Below are positions 25,415-35,375 of a DNA stretch of 64,000 nt, piece by piece. The notes beneath the pieces are model-generated. The model had not been told where the DNA came from. It saw nothing but the letters and a program-made list of their open reading frames with translations, and ran no database searches. Location: assembly GCA_947627815.1 (NCBI GenBank), contig CANQXN010000001.1, forward strand, positions 11,255 to 75,254, written 5' to 3'. The stretch comes from an uncultured Clostridia bacterium. Its GTDB lineage: Bacteria; Bacillota; Clostridia; Oscillospirales; CAG-272. The first letter of the stretch is position 1. Each line of letters opens with the position of its first letter. The translations under genes and the position numbers were made by a program.

Positions 25415-26314
25415 TTATTTTTCGCTGACAAATTCGATTTCCCGTTGAAGCTGTATATGATACCGCCTGAAAATCCTCTCGATAATCTGCTCAGTCAAAG
25501 CGGCAACATCGGCGGCTGACGCCTGCCCGGTATTTACGATGAATCCCGCGTGCTTTTCCGATACGCAAGCGCCGTTGACCGCCAGGCCCTTCAGTCCCGC
25601 TTCATCGATCAGGCGAGCGGGTATCACACCGTCAGCACGACGGAATACGCTGCCCGCGCTTTTTTCGCCGACAGGCTGTGTTGCCTCTCTTTTTTTTCGA
25701 TTGGTTTGCATCGTCTCTTGGATCAGCATGGGATCGCCCGGCAGAAGAGAAAGACGGCAGGAAAGTAAAATCCGGTTTGTCTTCTGATATACCGAATGCC
25801 GATAGGAAAAATCATGCTCGATACAGCGGCCAATTTTGCCGTTTTCGTCAAGATACTCGGAAAAAACCACAATATCCTTCATTTCCCTGCCATAGGCGCC
25901 GGCGTTCATGCGCACCGCGCCCCCGACCGTTCCCGGAATACCGCAGGCAAATTCCAATCCGGTCAACGACTTTTTGGCGGCTTGAGCCGATAAGGCAATC
26001 AAGGAGGCGCCGGCCTCGGTCCACACTTCGTTTTGTTCCCATCGTATGGCACGCATACGGCGGGTGAGCAGAACGGCGCCGCGAAACCCGGCATCGGCAA
26101 ACACTACATTGGAGCAGTTACCGAAAATCCGCGTGCGGATTCCATAAGCCCGCAGCAAGGCGAGCGCCTCGCTTAACGCTTCTGCGCTTTCCGGTTCGAT
26201 CAAAAAATCTGCGGGGCCGCCGATCCCGAAAGTGGTATAAGGAGCCAGAGGAATGTTTTCGCGGACAGTCGCCGCGTTCCCTAACCGAGCGGTCAATTCG
26301 TCGCAAAGCTTCAT
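25415..26314 (-). CDS. murB: UDP-N-acetylmuramate dehydrogenase
   Basis: MurB reduces UDP-GlcNAc-enolpyruvate to UDP-MurNAc with NADPH and FAD. 299 residues from ATG 26314, which overlaps the tyrS stop as ATGA; no separate ribosome-binding site is seen, so translation is coupled. The FAD-binding blocks NTTFGIGG-like ([11 protein letters not shown]), [10 protein letters not shown] and [18 protein letters not shown] are present, as are the catalytic serine in KSAGSVFRR and a glutamate near the C-terminus. It resembles the Gram-positive type IIb form. Confidence 0.95.
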   Translation of the reverse strand: MKLCDELTARLGNAATVRENIPLAPYTTFGIGGPADFLIEPESAEALSEALALLRAYGIRTRIFGNCSNVVFADAGFRGAVLLTRRMRAIRWEQNEVWTEAGASLIALSAQAAKKSLTGLEFACGIPGTVGGAVRMNAGAYGREMKDIVVFSEYLDENGKIGRCIEHDFSYRHSVYQKTNRILLSCRLSLLPGDPMLIQETMQTNRKKREATQPVGEKSAGSVFRRADGVIPARLIDEAGLKGLAVNGACVSEKHAGFIVNTGQASAADVAALTEQIIERIFRRYHIQLQREIEFVSEK

Positions 26315-27537
26315 AGGCAAATAAAGCGGTGGAAACTCTTTTTACCCTTTTTCACCAATACATCCTTGCCGGCAAAGAGCGCCGCTTCTATTTTTTTGTC
26401 AATTTCAAGGATTTTTTCGCCGTTTACCGTAATGCCCCCCTGCTGGATCAGGCGGCGCGCTTCGCCCTTGGAGGGCGCAAGACGGGATTTGACCAAAAGA
26501 TCCACCACCGAAATACTGCCGTCGGTAAAGTCTTCCGCCGAAAGTTCGGTCGTGGGCATATCTTCGGTCACAGAACCGGCGGCAAAAACCGTGCGAGCGG
26601 CGGCCAAGGCTTTTTCCGCCTCTTCTTCCCCATGGATCAGTTTTGTCAGTTCATAAGCCAGGACTTCTTTGGCTTGATTGATCTCGCTCCCCTGAAGCGC
26701 GGCATATTTTTCGATTTCAGACAGCGGCAGGAAAGTGAGCATTTTCATGCATTTGATGACATCGGCGTCGTCAATATTGCGCCAATACTGGAAAAATTCG
26801 TAAGGCGGCGTTTTTTCGGGATCCAGCCAGACCGCGCCTTTTTCGGTTTTGCCCATTTTTTTGCCTTCGCTGTTCAAAAGCAGATTGAAGGTCAGACCGT
26901 AAACCTCTTTCCCTTCTTTTCTGCGCACAAGCTGTACACCGCCCAAAATATTGGACCATTGATCATCGCCCCCCATTTCCAGAACGCAATGATAGTCTTT
27001 GAAAAGACGGTAGAAGTCATATCCCTGCATGAGCATGTAATTGAATTCCAAAAAGGTCAGGCCGTTTTCCATGCGGGATTTATAGCATTCCGCCGTAAGC
27101 ATTTTGTTGACCGAAAAATGTACGCCTACTTCCCGGAGAAAGTCAATGTAATTGAGCGAAAGAAGCCAATCGCCGTTATTGACAAAATAGGCTTTTTGGT
27201 CGCTGGTATCGATGAATTTTGCCATCTGCTTTTTAAAGCATTCGATGTTGTGGGCAATGGTTTCTTTGGTGAGCATTTTCCGCATATCGCTTTTGCCGGA
27301 AGGGTCGCCGATCATGCCGGTGCCGCCGCCAAAGAGCGCGATGGGCGTATGTCCTGCCATCTGCATATGCGCCATGATCTTCATCTGGATAAAATGGCCG
27401 ATATGAAGACTGTCCGCAGTCGGGTCAAACCCGATATAAAAAACGGTTTTTTGGTTGTCGAGAAGATCTTTAACGGCCTCCTCATTGGTGCATTGCGCAA
27501 TAAGACCGCGATCGATAAATTCCTGATACAATCCCAT
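26311..27537 (-). CDS. tyrS: Tyrosyl-tRNA synthetase
   Basis: 408 residues, class Ic synthetase charging tRNA-Tyr. HIGH motif appears as SLHIGHF near residue 43 and the KMSKS loop as [13 protein letters not shown] near 230, as in many bacterial Tyr[11 protein letters not shown] binds the tyrosine/adenylate. The C-terminus carries an S4 RNA-binding domain ([21 protein letters not shown]). The 114-base gap to recN is too short for a T-box, and none is visible, so it lacks the tRNA-sensing leader common for Firmicute synthetases. Confidence 0.97.
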   Translation of the reverse strand: MGLYQEFIDRGLIAQCTNEEAVKDLLDNQKTVFYIGFDPTADSLHIGHFIQMKIMAHMQMAGHTPIALFGGGTGMIGDPSGKSDMRKMLTKETIAHNIECFKKQMAKFIDTSDQKAYFVNNGDWLLSLNYIDFLREVGVHFSVNKMLTAECYKSRMENGLTFLEFNYMLMQGYDFYRLFKDYHCVLEMGGDDQWSNILGGVQLVRRKEGKEVYGLTFNLLLNSEGKKMGKTEKGAVWLDPEKTPPYEFFQYWRNIDDADVIKCMKMLTFLPLSEIEKYAALQGSEINQAKEVLAYELTKLIHGEEEAEKALAAARTVFAAGSVTEDMPTTELSAEDFTDGSISVVDLLVKSRLAPSKGEARRLIQQGGITVNGEKILEIDKKIEAALFAGKDVLVKKGKKSFHRFICL

Positions 27538-27651
27538 GGGTCGATTCTCCTTTTGTTGCCTTTTCGTGATTGTTTTAAAATGTTTTAGACAGTATTTGCT
27601 TTCAGAAAATGGAACGATTTAACTATATTGTTCTGCATTATAGCTTTTATA

Positions 27652-29346
27652 TCATGCTTTTTTGCGCGAGGTTTCGAGAAGCTCCTTCGCCGTGTCTCTG
27701 ACTTTTTCGGTGATATTGATGCCGCCTATGATGCGCGACAATTCTTCTATCCTGCCGGATGTCGATAAAAGCTCGAGCGATGTTTGGACGCGCCCCTCTT
27801 TTTCTTCTTTTCGGATCAGATAATGGGTATCCGCCAGGGCGGCTATCTGCGCGGCGTGCGTAATGCAGATCACCTGTGCCGTTTCGGAAAGTTCATGCAA
27901 TTTGAATCCGATTTTTTGCGAGGTTTTGCCCGAAACGCCGGTGTCGATCTCATCAAAAATCAGCGTACTGACGGATTCCGCGTTGGACAGCACGCATTGA
28001 ATGGCCAGCATGGTGCGGGACAGTTCCCCGCCCGACGCCACTTTGGTCAAGGGTTTCATGGGTTCGCCCGGATTGGTGGAAATGAAAAATTCAACCTTGT
28101 CAAAACCGTCCTGTCCAAGCGCCGGGCCATCGTTTACGAGCTGTTCTTCTACCGCGACCGAAAAGGAAACTTTGTTCATGTCAAGATACTGCAGTACGGC
28201 GCAGATGCTTTCCGACAGATTTTTTCCCGCCTCGCGCCGTTTATCATGGAGTTCTTTTGCCAGTAACAGCAATTTCTTTTTCTGCGTTTCCACGACCTTT
28301 TCATATTGCTGTATCTTTTCGTCCATGGATTCGATCTCATTCAGAGAAGCCTTGGCTTTTTCGAGAAAGTCAAGCACTTGCGCAACGCTGTCGCCGTATT
28401 TCTTTTTGAGTTTTCGGATCTGATTCAGGCGCTCGTCGATTTCTTCCAATTCCTGTTCGGGAGAGGCGGAAGAAGAAGGCAGATAGGCCCCGATCTGTTT
28501 GGCGGTATTTTCTAATTCCGCCGCGATGTCAGCCAGACGGTCGGCGAGCGGCGCACATTCCGGCAGGATGGCCGAAAGCTGTACGACGGCGTCTTGCGCA
28601 TATTCCACAAGTTGCACGGCCGGCGTCCCCTTGCTGTTTTTGTATAGCGCCCGGTAAGCTGAAATAATATGTTTGCTCAACAGTTTGGCGTTTTTCAAAA
28701 GTGTTTTTCTTGAAAGCAGCTCTTCCTCTTCCCCTACGGTCAGATTGGCGCTTTCGATATCACTGATCTGATAGGTGAGAAGGTCACGCATACGCTCCTT
28801 GTTTTGTTCGCTTTCCGAGAAACGGCGCAGCGAAAGGAGCGCATCTTTATAGAGCGCGTATTCTTTTTGATACTTTTCCAGAAGTTCCTGTGTCGCGGCA
28901 AATCGGTCAAGATAACCGATATGATTGGCCGGATTCTGAATTATCTGGCTGTCATGCTGACCGTGAATATTGATAAGCCCCATGCAACAGGCGCGCCCCA
29001 CGCCGTTGCTCACGGCGCGGCCGTTAATCCGTGTGGTAACTTTGCCGTCATCGGTGATCGTTTTGGCAATTTCAATGGCGCCGTCATCGGGAGCAATGCC
29101 ATAGGTTGCAAGAAGCGTGATAGCGTCCGGCGATATATCCGTGAAAAATCCCGAAACAAGCGCTCGGTTTTCGCCGGTTCGCACAAGGTCGCGCTGCGCT
29201 TTCCCGCCCAAGAGAAACGCAATGGAGTCAATCAGAATCGATTTTCCCGCGCCGGTTTCACCGGTCAGCACGGTAAAGCCTTTTGAAAAATCGGCATCCA
29301 GTCGCTTGATCACAGCGATATTTTCAATATGCAGCGATTTCAGCAT
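27652..29346 (-). CDS. recN: DNA repair protein RecN
   Basis: 564 residues, SMC-like. Walker A GETGAGKSILIDSI is at the N-terminus, a long coiled coil lies in the middle (about 150-380), and the ABC signature KVASGGELSRTMLAI with Walker B STLIFDEIDTGVSG is at the C-terminus. RecN gathers and tethers broken DNA ends. It follows argR by 34 bases, as in many clostridia. Confidence 0.96.
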   Translation of the reverse strand: MLKSLHIENIAVIKRLDADFSKGFTVLTGETGAGKSILIDSIAFLLGGKAQRDLVRTGENRALVSGFFTDISPDAITLLATYGIAPDDGAIEIAKTITDDGKVTTRINGRAVSNGVGRACCMGLINIHGQHDSQIIQNPANHIGYLDRFAATQELLEKYQKEYALYKDALLSLRRFSESEQNKERMRDLLTYQISDIESANLTVGEEEELLSRKTLLKNAKLLSKHIISAYRALYKNSKGTPAVQLVEYAQDAVVQLSAILPECAPLADRLADIAAELENTAKQIGAYLPSSSASPEQELEEIDERLNQIRKLKKKYGDSVAQVLDFLEKAKASLNEIESMDEKIQQYEKVVETQKKKLLLLAKELHDKRREAGKNLSESICAVLQYLDMNKVSFSVAVEEQLVNDGPALGQDGFDKVEFFISTNPGEPMKPLTKVASGGELSRTMLAIQCVLSNAESVSTLIFDEIDTGVSGKTSQKIGFKLHELSETAQVICITHAAQIAALADTHYLIRKEEKEGRVQTSLELLSTSGRIEELSRIIGGINITEKVRDTAKELLETSRKKA

Positions 29347-29380
29347 GTGACGGTCCTTTCTTTTCTCTCTTTACGCCAAG

Positions 29381-29833
29381 TCAATAGCGGAGCATTCCGC
29401 TGAGTTTCTGTTGCATTTCCGATGCTTCCTGCTCGGTGTGAAGTACGGCAATAATGGTATCATCGCCGGCGATGCTGCCGAGAATCTCATTCTGACAGAT
29501 CGTATCGATGGCGGCGGCGGCCGCGTTTGCCATGCCTGGATAGGTCTTGATCACCATCAGATTTCCGGCATATTGCACGGAAACGACCGTTTCAGACAGG
29601 ATCGTGCGATACTTCGCGCCGCTGTCTGCGGGATCGGAGGTTTTGACCGAATATTTGTATCGATCGCCATCGAAGGAGATTTTTACAATTTTCAGTTCCT
29701 TGATGTCCCGTGAAACCGTAGATTGCGTGACGGCAAATCCACGACGGACGAGTTCCGCTGTCAATTCTTCCTGCGTTTCAATGTTCATTTGCGAAATAAT
29801 GGCAATAATAGCGTTTTGTCTTTCTTTTTTCAT
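29381..29833 (-). CDS. argR: Arginine repressor
   Basis: 150 residues: a winged helix N-terminal domain (ETQEELTAELVRRGFAVTQSTVSRDIKEL) that binds ARG boxes, and a C-terminal oligomerisation and arginine-binding domain with EILGSIAGDDTIIAV. As a hexamer it represses arginine synthesis genes; none are in this window. Position between nadK and recN is conserved in clostridia. Confidence 0.95.
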   Translation of the reverse strand: MKKERQNAIIAIISQMNIETQEELTAELVRRGFAVTQSTVSRDIKELKIVKISFDGDRYKYSVKTSDPADSGAKYRTILSETVVSVQYAGNLMVIKTYPGMANAAAAAIDTICQNEILGSIAGDDTIIAVLHTEQEASEMQQKLSGMLRY

Positions 29834-29903
29834 GTTAAATCCTTACAAGCGGTAACTGTAGTACCGATATTTGAATCCGCCGGCCATCGGCCGGTATGAC
29901 CAA

Positions 29904-30752
29904 TCAAAGATCAGACATTTTGCGATAGAGAATCCGCCCGAAACTACCGGGCGTGGCGATCAGAGAAAGCGGCGTGGGTGAGATGCGGATGACGGTTCGG
30001 TCTTCCTGCGTGAGAAGCGTTGTTTCGTCCCCGTCTAAAGTTAGGCAGGCGTTGGGGCTATGGGAAGTCATTGTGATCACATGATCCTTGTCAAAAACGA
30101 TGGGGCGCGCTTTTAATGAATGCGCGCAAATCGGGATTGCTTCCATGACCGAAAGCGAGGGATCCAACACCACGCCGCCGGCCGACATGGCGTAAGCGGT
30201 GGAGCCGGTAGCGGTGGAAACGATCATGCCGTCTCCGCGATAGCCGCAGATGAGATCGGAATCACAATAAAGCGATGTTTCAATGACCCCGTGTCCCGTG
30301 TTTTTGGTAATGACCGCGTCGTTAACCACAAGCCGATCTTCAAAAACCGGAGTGGCGTTCCGATAAAGCGAAACCGAGAGGAGCGCGCGTTTTTGTATTG
30401 GGCTTTCCGTCTGCAATAGCGGCACAATCTGATCCAGCTCCTGCCGTTCCAACTGCGCGATATAGCCGAGCCGCCCCGTGTTGACCGCCAATATGGGAAT
30501 ACCGTGGAGAGCGGCGACAGAAGCCGCCCTTAAAATGGTGCCGTCTCCGCCGATCACCAGCATGGCATCGGCGTTTTGATATAACGCCTCCGCTGTTTTT
30601 GGCACAATACGCGGATCAATCATGCGCGGATCGGGCGTTGCCATCCGCGCGGTAACACAAAATCCGGCGGACAAAAGCAGTTCGGCGGCTTTCGCTGTTA
30701 CCGCAAGTCCGGGATCGCGGTCGGCATTATAATGTAAAACAACAGTTTTCAT
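29904..30752 (-). CDS. nadK: NAD kinase
   Basis: 282 residues. The family signature VIGGDGTILRAAS near residue 68 and the NTGRLGYIA and GDGMIVSTATGSTAYAMSAGG blocks are clear. It phosphorylates NAD to NADP using ATP or polyphosphate. It lies 57 bases downstream of tlyA in the clostridial order tlyA-nadK-argR-recN. Confidence 0.95.
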   Translation of the reverse strand: MKTVVLHYNADRDPGLAVTAKAAELLLSAGFCVTARMATPDPRMIDPRIVPKTAEALYQNADAMLVIGGDGTILRAASVAALHGIPILAVNTGRLGYIAQLERQELDQIVPLLQTESPIQKRALLSVSLYRNATPVFEDRLVVNDAVITKNTGHGVIETSLYCDSDLICGYRGDGMIVSTATGSTAYAMSAGGVVLDPSLSVMEAIPICAHSLKARPIVFDKDHVITMTSHSPNACLTLDGDETTLLTQEDRTVIRISPTPLSLIATPGSFGRILYRKMSDL

Positions 30753-30809
30753 AAACCCTCCTCGGTATAGCCCGCGTTTGAAAAGTAGCGGTCGCCACGG
30801 ATCGGCTGC

Positions 30810-31538
30810 CTATCTTCCCTTCCGGAACAACGCCAGATATTCGATATTGCCGTCACCGCCCCGGATGACCGATTCCATGAGGCCGCACGCAGAGAATCCG
30901 CAAGATGCGGCAGAGGCCAACACCCCATCCACAGAGGAACGCCGGAGCGAATCGTTTTTGACGATGCCGCCTTTCCCGATGCCGCTTTTCCCCACTTCAA
31001 ACTGCGGTTTTATCAGCGAAATAAAGAATCCGCCCTCCTTCAGTAAAGAAGCGACGACCGGGTGAAGGAGTTTTTGAGAAATAAACGAGACATCCATGAC
31101 GGCAAGATCGCAAAGTTCGCCGATCTGTTCTCGGGTCAGATATCGGGCATTGGTGTTTTCCATAGAAATGACAGCGGGATTTTCTCGCAATTTGTGGTGC
31201 AATTGATCGTGTCCGGCATCCAGCGCATAGATTTTTTTTGCGCCGTATTGTAAAAGACAGTCGGTAAATCCGCCGGTAGAGGCGCCGAAATCGATGGCGG
31301 TCATGCCGACCGGGGAAAAATCGAAAAAGAGGAGCGCGGCTTCTAACTTTTCGCCGCCGCGACTGACAAAACGCGGCGCATCGCCTTTCAGTGTCAGAAC
31401 CGAAGTTTCTTTAAGATCGGCGGAAGGCTTTTCTATCGGGCGCCCATCGCATAAGACAATGCCGCGGTCGATGAGCGCGGCCGCCTGTGTCCTGCTGGTC
31501 GCCAGTCCTTTTTGAAAAAGAAGTTTATCGGCACGCAT
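30810..31538 (-). CDS. tlyA: TlyA family rRNA 2'-O-methyltransferase
   Basis: 242 residues: an N-terminal S4 domain (RADKLLFQKGLATSRTQAAALIDRG) and a Rossmann methyltransferase (AIDFGASTGGFTDCLLQYGA) with the K-D-K-E type residues of FtsJ-like enzymes. In mycobacteria TlyA methylates 16S and 23S rRNA and makes cells capreomycin sensitive; the old name is haemolysin A. AGAGGAAAG precedes the ATG. Confidence 0.94.
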   Translation of the reverse strand: MRADKLLFQKGLATSRTQAAALIDRGIVLCDGRPIEKPSADLKETSVLTLKGDAPRFVSRGGEKLEAALLFFDFSPVGMTAIDFGASTGGFTDCLLQYGAKKIYALDAGHDQLHHKLRENPAVISMENTNARYLTREQIGELCDLAVMDVSFISQKLLHPVVASLLKEGGFFISLIKPQFEVGKSGIGKGGIVKNDSLRRSSVDGVLASAASCGFSACGLMESVIRGGDGNIEYLALFRKGR

Positions 31539-31590
31539 AGAGCGCTTTCCTCTCTGATCTTTTTTGCAACAGTTTGCGGCGTCATCTTTC

Positions 31591-32472
31591 TTATTTGGTG
31601 CGCAGGAGCAAATATCTTGCCAAACAAGTTAGCTGATCGTTCCCCTCAAACGGCAGAATCGCGCGCATGGCTTCTACCGTTTGGCAAACGGCGAAATCAA
31701 ACGCGTCGCCGGGAGACATAAACCGAAGAAAAGTGAGTTTATCGTTGGCTTCATCGCTGGCGCTTTTCCCGGTGTCGGCTTCGCTTTCGGTATAATCGAG
31801 AAGATCGTCGATGATCTGAAATGCCAGACCAACGGCATCGGCGTAAGCGGTCGCGGCCGCGACCGCCTGCGCGTCATCATATTTTCCCGCCGCGAGTACG
31901 CCGAGCAATGCCGCGCAGCGGATCATGGCGCCGGTTTTTAACCGGTGCGTTTTCAAAAGCCACTCGAACGCCGGCGTCGGCTGTTTTTCCGCAAGGTCCA
32001 TTTCTTGTCCTGCCACCATGCCAAGAGGTCCCGCAGCCTGTGCTAAGAGTATGACGGCGCGGTTATTATCCGATGCCGTTGCATAGGGATTGGAAGCGGC
32101 CAGCTCGAAAGCATAGGTCAAAAGACCGTCTCCCGCCAAAACGGCGCGCGCTTCGCCAAACTGTTTGTGGCAGGAAGGGCGTCCACGGCGAAGGTCGTCG
32201 TCATCCATACAAGGCAGATCGTCATGAATCAAAGAATAGGTATGAATGCATTCGAGCGCCGCGGCGTAAGGGAGCACCTTTTCTTCCGATCCGCCGAAGA
32301 GCCGGCAAAAGAGTTGCGCCAGCGCCGGACGGATGCGCTTTCCGCCGCCCTGTACCGAATAACGCATGGCGTCCCAAAGCGGGAGAATATCGGGATCCTG
32401 ACAAGAGAGAGCTTTTGCCAGGACCTGATCGGTTTTTTCGGCCATTGTTTCAAGCACTTTCTGAATCTCCAT
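31591..32472 (-). CDS. ispA: Polyprenyl (farnesyl/geranyl) diphosphate synthase
   Basis: About 293 residues. The two aspartate-rich motifs are LIHDDLPCMDDDDLRRG (first, about residue 82) and FQIIDDLLDYTESEADTGK (second), typical of IspA-type trans-prenyltransferases making FPP for undecaprenyl phosphate and quinone synthesis. I start at ATG 32472 with AAGGAA five bases ahead; ATG 32505 overlaps the xseB stop as ATGA and would add eleven residues. dxs, commonly the next gene, is absent here. Confidence 0.93.
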   Translation of the reverse strand: MEIQKVLETMAEKTDQVLAKALSCQDPDILPLWDAMRYSVQGGGKRIRPALAQLFCRLFGGSEEKVLPYAAALECIHTYSLIHDDLPCMDDDDLRRGRPSCHKQFGEARAVLAGDGLLTYAFELAASNPYATASDNNRAVILLAQAAGPLGMVAGQEMDLAEKQPTPAFEWLLKTHRLKTGAMIRCAALLGVLAAGKYDDAQAVAAATAYADAVGLAFQIIDDLLDYTESEADTGKSASDEANDKLTFLRFMSPGDAFDFAVCQTVEAMRAILPFEGNDQLTCLARYLLLRTK

Positions 32473-32501
32473 AGGGTTCCTTCTTTTGGCAAACAATGCC
32501 G

Positions 32502-32765
32502 TCATTCATTGCTTTCGTTTTTTTCGCCGTTTTGGGGAAAAGGCGTTTCGCTTACCGTTCCGTCCGGATTTTTCGTAAGCAGGCGGATTTTGCTTTCCGC
32601 CGTATCCAGTTTTTCATTGCAGAACTTGACTAGGCGTACCCCTTCTTCAAAGAGCGAAAGCGATTCATCCAAGGGTGCCGAACCATTTTCCAGCGAACGG
32701 ACAATCTGCTCCAACCGGGCAATGGCGTTTTCAAAGTTCATTTCTTTTTCCTTTTCGCTTCCCAT
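32502..32765 (-). CDS. xseB: Exodeoxyribonuclease VII small subunit
   Basis: 87 residues from ATG 32765, with GAGGAACGC ahead. The core NFENAIARLEQIVRSLENGS and SLSLFEEGVRLVKFCNEKLD pattern is the XseB three-helix signature. Starts within ten bases of the xseA stop. An ATG eight codons later could also be the start. Partner of XseA. Confidence 0.93.
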   Translation of the reverse strand: MGSEKEKEMNFENAIARLEQIVRSLENGSAPLDESLSLFEEGVRLVKFCNEKLDTAESKIRLLTKNPDGTVSETPFPQNGEKNESNE

Positions 32766-32772
32766 GCGTTCC

Positions 32773-34005
32773 TCATTTCTCAGCCGGCACCGGCTTGTTT
32801 TTTTCTTTGTTTTCCACGCGGGCGCCGATCTTGCCGTCACCTGTGGTAAGGGTCAGATATTCCCCTTGGGAAACATCCTCCACACTTTTGACAAGCTTTC
32901 CCTTTTCGGAAAAGACCGCCGCATAGCCGCGAAGAAGCACCGAAAGCGGGTTGAGGGCTTCCAATTTGGAGGCGATTTTCTCCCATGCCGTCCGTTTTGT
33001 CAAAAGCAGTGTGCGCGCGGCGTTTTCAAATTGCGCCGTATCCATGATGAGTCTGGTTTTCTTTTCATCCAGAATGTAGATCGGCTCGCGCATGACTTTG
33101 CTGTCCGATAGAAAGGTCAGCGCTTTTCTTTTCAGCGCAAGGGAGGAGGCGGTCAGCGTCTGCATTCTGCCGATGATGTTCAAAATTTTCCGTTTTAATT
33201 CCTGCGTTTCCGGCACGGCAAGTTCGGCGGCCGCCGACGGCGTCGGCGCGCGGCGGTCGGCGACAAAATCGCAAATAGTAAAATCTGTTTCATGACCGAC
33301 GGCCGAAATCACGGGAATCCGTGAGGCGGCAACAGCGCGTGCCAACGCTTCGTTGTTAAACGCCCATAAATCTTCAATCGAGCCGCCGCCCCGCCCTAAA
33401 ATGATGACATCGACGGAATTGCCGGTATTGAAATAGGTCAGCCCTTCTATGAGCTGGGCGGGAGCGCCGTCTCCCTGAACCAAGGAAGGATAGAGATAAA
33501 TCGTGGCGTAGGCAAAACGGCGGGTAATGATATTGATGATATCGCGAATGGCAGCGCCTGTCGGCGATGTGATGACCCCGATGCGGGTCGGGATTTTGGG
33601 CAGCGGCTTTTTGCGCGCCGGATCGCACAGCCCTTCGGCCTGTAATTTCCGTTTTAACTGTTCAAAAGCGATATACAATGCGCCGATGCCGTCAGGCTCC
33701 ATGCTGTCGGCATAGAAATTATAGATGCCGTCGCGCAAATATCCGCTGACGCGTCCGTGCAGAATCACTTTCATGCCGTTTTCCGGCACAAACTTCAGTT
33801 TGGCCGCCGATGACGCGAACATCAAAGCGCGGATCAGCGAATTTTCATCCTTGACGGTGAAGTACAGATGTCCGGTTTTATGGTGGACAAAATTGGAGAT
33901 TTCGCCTTTCAGATACAAAGAAGACAAAAAACGGTCGGAATCGATTTTACTTTTAATGTATTCGTTCAGCGCCGACACCGTGAGAATGACTTTTTCATCA
34001 GCCAT
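32773..34005 (-). CDS. xseA: Exodeoxyribonuclease VII large subunit
   Basis: 410 residues. N-terminal OB-fold (LTVSALNEYIKSKIDSD, LYLKGEISNFVHHKTGHLYF), then the catalytic domain with RIGVITSPTGAAIRDI and ILGRGGGSIEDLWAFNNE, and GHETDFTICDFVADRRAPTPSAAAE, all strongly conserved. A coiled coil follows (shorter than in E. coli). It degrades single-stranded DNA in mismatch and repair pathways. Starts eight bases inside the TsaD-like gene end. Confidence 0.96.
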   Translation of the reverse strand: MADEKVILTVSALNEYIKSKIDSDRFLSSLYLKGEISNFVHHKTGHLYFTVKDENSLIRALMFASSAAKLKFVPENGMKVILHGRVSGYLRDGIYNFYADSMEPDGIGALYIAFEQLKRKLQAEGLCDPARKKPLPKIPTRIGVITSPTGAAIRDIINIITRRFAYATIYLYPSLVQGDGAPAQLIEGLTYFNTGNSVDVIILGRGGGSIEDLWAFNNEALARAVAASRIPVISAVGHETDFTICDFVADRRAPTPSAAAELAVPETQELKRKILNIIGRMQTLTASSLALKRKALTFLSDSKVMREPIYILDEKKTRLIMDTAQFENAARTLLLTKRTAWEKIASKLEALNPLSVLLRGYAAVFSEKGKLVKSVEDVSQGEYLTLTTGDGKIGARVENKEKNKPVPAEK

Positions 34006-34927
34006 GGCTCAAGTACCTTTCTTCACATAGTAGAGCAATCCCGGCCGCGTTGTCAGACGAAAAAGCAGGCTCGGCAAACCAGGCGTCCATTTTTTGTCCG
34101 ATGGTTTTTTGCAAATAGCGGTTCCCCATCACGCCGCCCGAGAATAGAACGACAAGATTGCCCACCTGTTTCAGCGCGTTTTGGGCAAGAAGCGAAAGCG
34201 TTTTTTCAACGCTGGCCAACACAAAAGCCGCGACAACGCCGGGCGAATATCCGGCGCCAAGGTAGTCGGCCGCCTTGTTTTCCAAGCCGGAGAAATGACA
34301 GGCGAGGCCTGACACCGTTGCCATCGGTGTGACTCTTCCCTTCAATTCGGCAAGCGCGTCAAAATCCGCTAATTGCTCCAGCGCCGGTCCGCAGGGGAAG
34401 GCAAGCCCGAGCGAGACGCCGACGCGGTCAATAAGCTGTCCCGCGTGGATATCGAGACTGCCGCCAAGACAGGTAATTGCGCCCTTTTCATAAAGCAAGA
34501 CTTCGGTTGTGCCTCCCGACACATGAAAGGCAAGACAGCGCCCGCCAACCAGATCATTGCGTCCGGCGGAATACATGGCGGCGCGCACATGGCCCGCCTG
34601 ATGAGAAAAAAAGGAAAGGGGGATATTCAAAATCTGCGACAACATGGTTGCCGCGCTGACGCCGGCAAGAAAACAAGGCATGTAGGAGCCTTCCACATCC
34701 CTCGGTCTCGCGGAAACGCCGATGGCCTGCGGATGATAAGAAGCAACCGCCTCTATGACTTCCGGCAAGTTTTTGACATGGGAGAAAACCGCCTCGTTCT
34801 GGCGGATGCCACGCTCTCCGGGGCGAACCGATACCGGCCGTTTGCTGTTGACAAGAACGGCGCCTTTTGCGACAACGGCGGCCGATGTGGTATAATTACT
34901 GGTATCAATCCCGAGAAAGGCGCTCAT
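33998..34927 (-). CDS. Kae1/TsaD-like ASKHA protein (paralogue type)
   Basis: 309 residues. It has the ASKHA nucleotide-binding fold of TsaD, the tRNA threonylcarbamoyladenosine synthase: GIDTSNYTTSAAVV at the start, SHQAGHVRAAM with the HxxxH metal ligands, HVSGGTTEVLL, and SSDNAAGIALL with the third metal ligand Asp. The intervening sequence diverges from true TsaD, length is shorter than the usual 330-340, and no tsaB or tsaE is nearby. It is probably the clostridial Kae1-like paralogue found next to nusB/xseA rather than the main TsaD. It overlaps nusB by four bases. Confidence 0.83.
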   Translation of the reverse strand: MSAFLGIDTSNYTTSAAVVAKGAVLVNSKRPVSVRPGERGIRQNEAVFSHVKNLPEVIEAVASYHPQAIGVSARPRDVEGSYMPCFLAGVSAATMLSQILNIPLSFFSHQAGHVRAAMYSAGRNDLVGGRCLAFHVSGGTTEVLLYEKGAITCLGGSLDIHAGQLIDRVGVSLGLAFPCGPALEQLADFDALAELKGRVTPMATVSGLACHFSGLENKAADYLGAGYSPGVVAAFVLASVEKTLSLLAQNALKQVGNLVVLFSGGVMGNRYLQKTIGQKMDAWFAEPAFSSDNAAGIALLCEERYLSHG

Positions 34928-35325
34928 TTTTTCAGGTTTGCCGCTTCGGCAACAGCATTCAGAACGCCGTTGATAAACGCCGGCGCCTCGTCGCTGTCAT
35001 ATTTTTTGGCAAGTTCCACAGCTTCGTTGATGGAAATGGAAAAGGGGATGTCGGCATAGAGCATTTCATAGACCGAGATGCGCAGGATCGCGTGGGAAAT
35101 GCGGGAAAGGCGATTCAAGCGCCAACCGTGTATTTTCGCGCCAATTTTTTCGTCGATTTCCGATAAATGTTCATAAATTCCGTGAACGGCGTCTATCAGA
35201 TAGGGATCGTCAAGGTCGCGATTGTCCTTTTCCTTGAGAATGGTATCTTCCAATTCCTCTGCGGGATTAAAAGACATTTCGTATAAAAGAACCAGCAGTG
35301 CCTCGCGGGCTTCGCTTCGTTTCAT
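34924..35325 (-). CDS. nusB: Transcription antitermination factor NusB
   Basis: 133 residues from ATG 35325. All-helical, with REALLVLLYEMSF near the start and the conserved WRLNRLSRISHAILRISVYEM and SISINEAVELAKKYDSDEAPAFINGVL. NusB with NusE binds boxA RNA in rRNA antitermination. It is the first gene of the long minus-strand block, about 50 bases from a consensus promoter. Longer in-frame starts exist but lack a good site. Confidence 0.95.
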   Translation of the reverse strand: MKRSEAREALLVLLYEMSFNPAEELEDTILKEKDNRDLDDPYLIDAVHGIYEHLSEIDEKIGAKIHGWRLNRLSRISHAILRISVYEMLYADIPFSISINEAVELAKKYDSDEAPAFINGVLNAVAEAANLKK

Positions 35326-35375
35326 GGGAGTCTGTGCCTTTCTTTGCATCATATGTGCATGAATATACAAATTAT

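Noticed and set aside
26329..27588. 419-residue open frame on the plus strand over the whole of tyrS
   Set aside because: It is an antisense shadow of a clear synthetase gene, with no ribosome-binding site or recognisable domain; GC-biased third positions make such frames common here.
27538..27651. T-box leader ahead of tyrS
   Set aside because: The gap is only 114 bases and lacks the T-box core and specifier structure.
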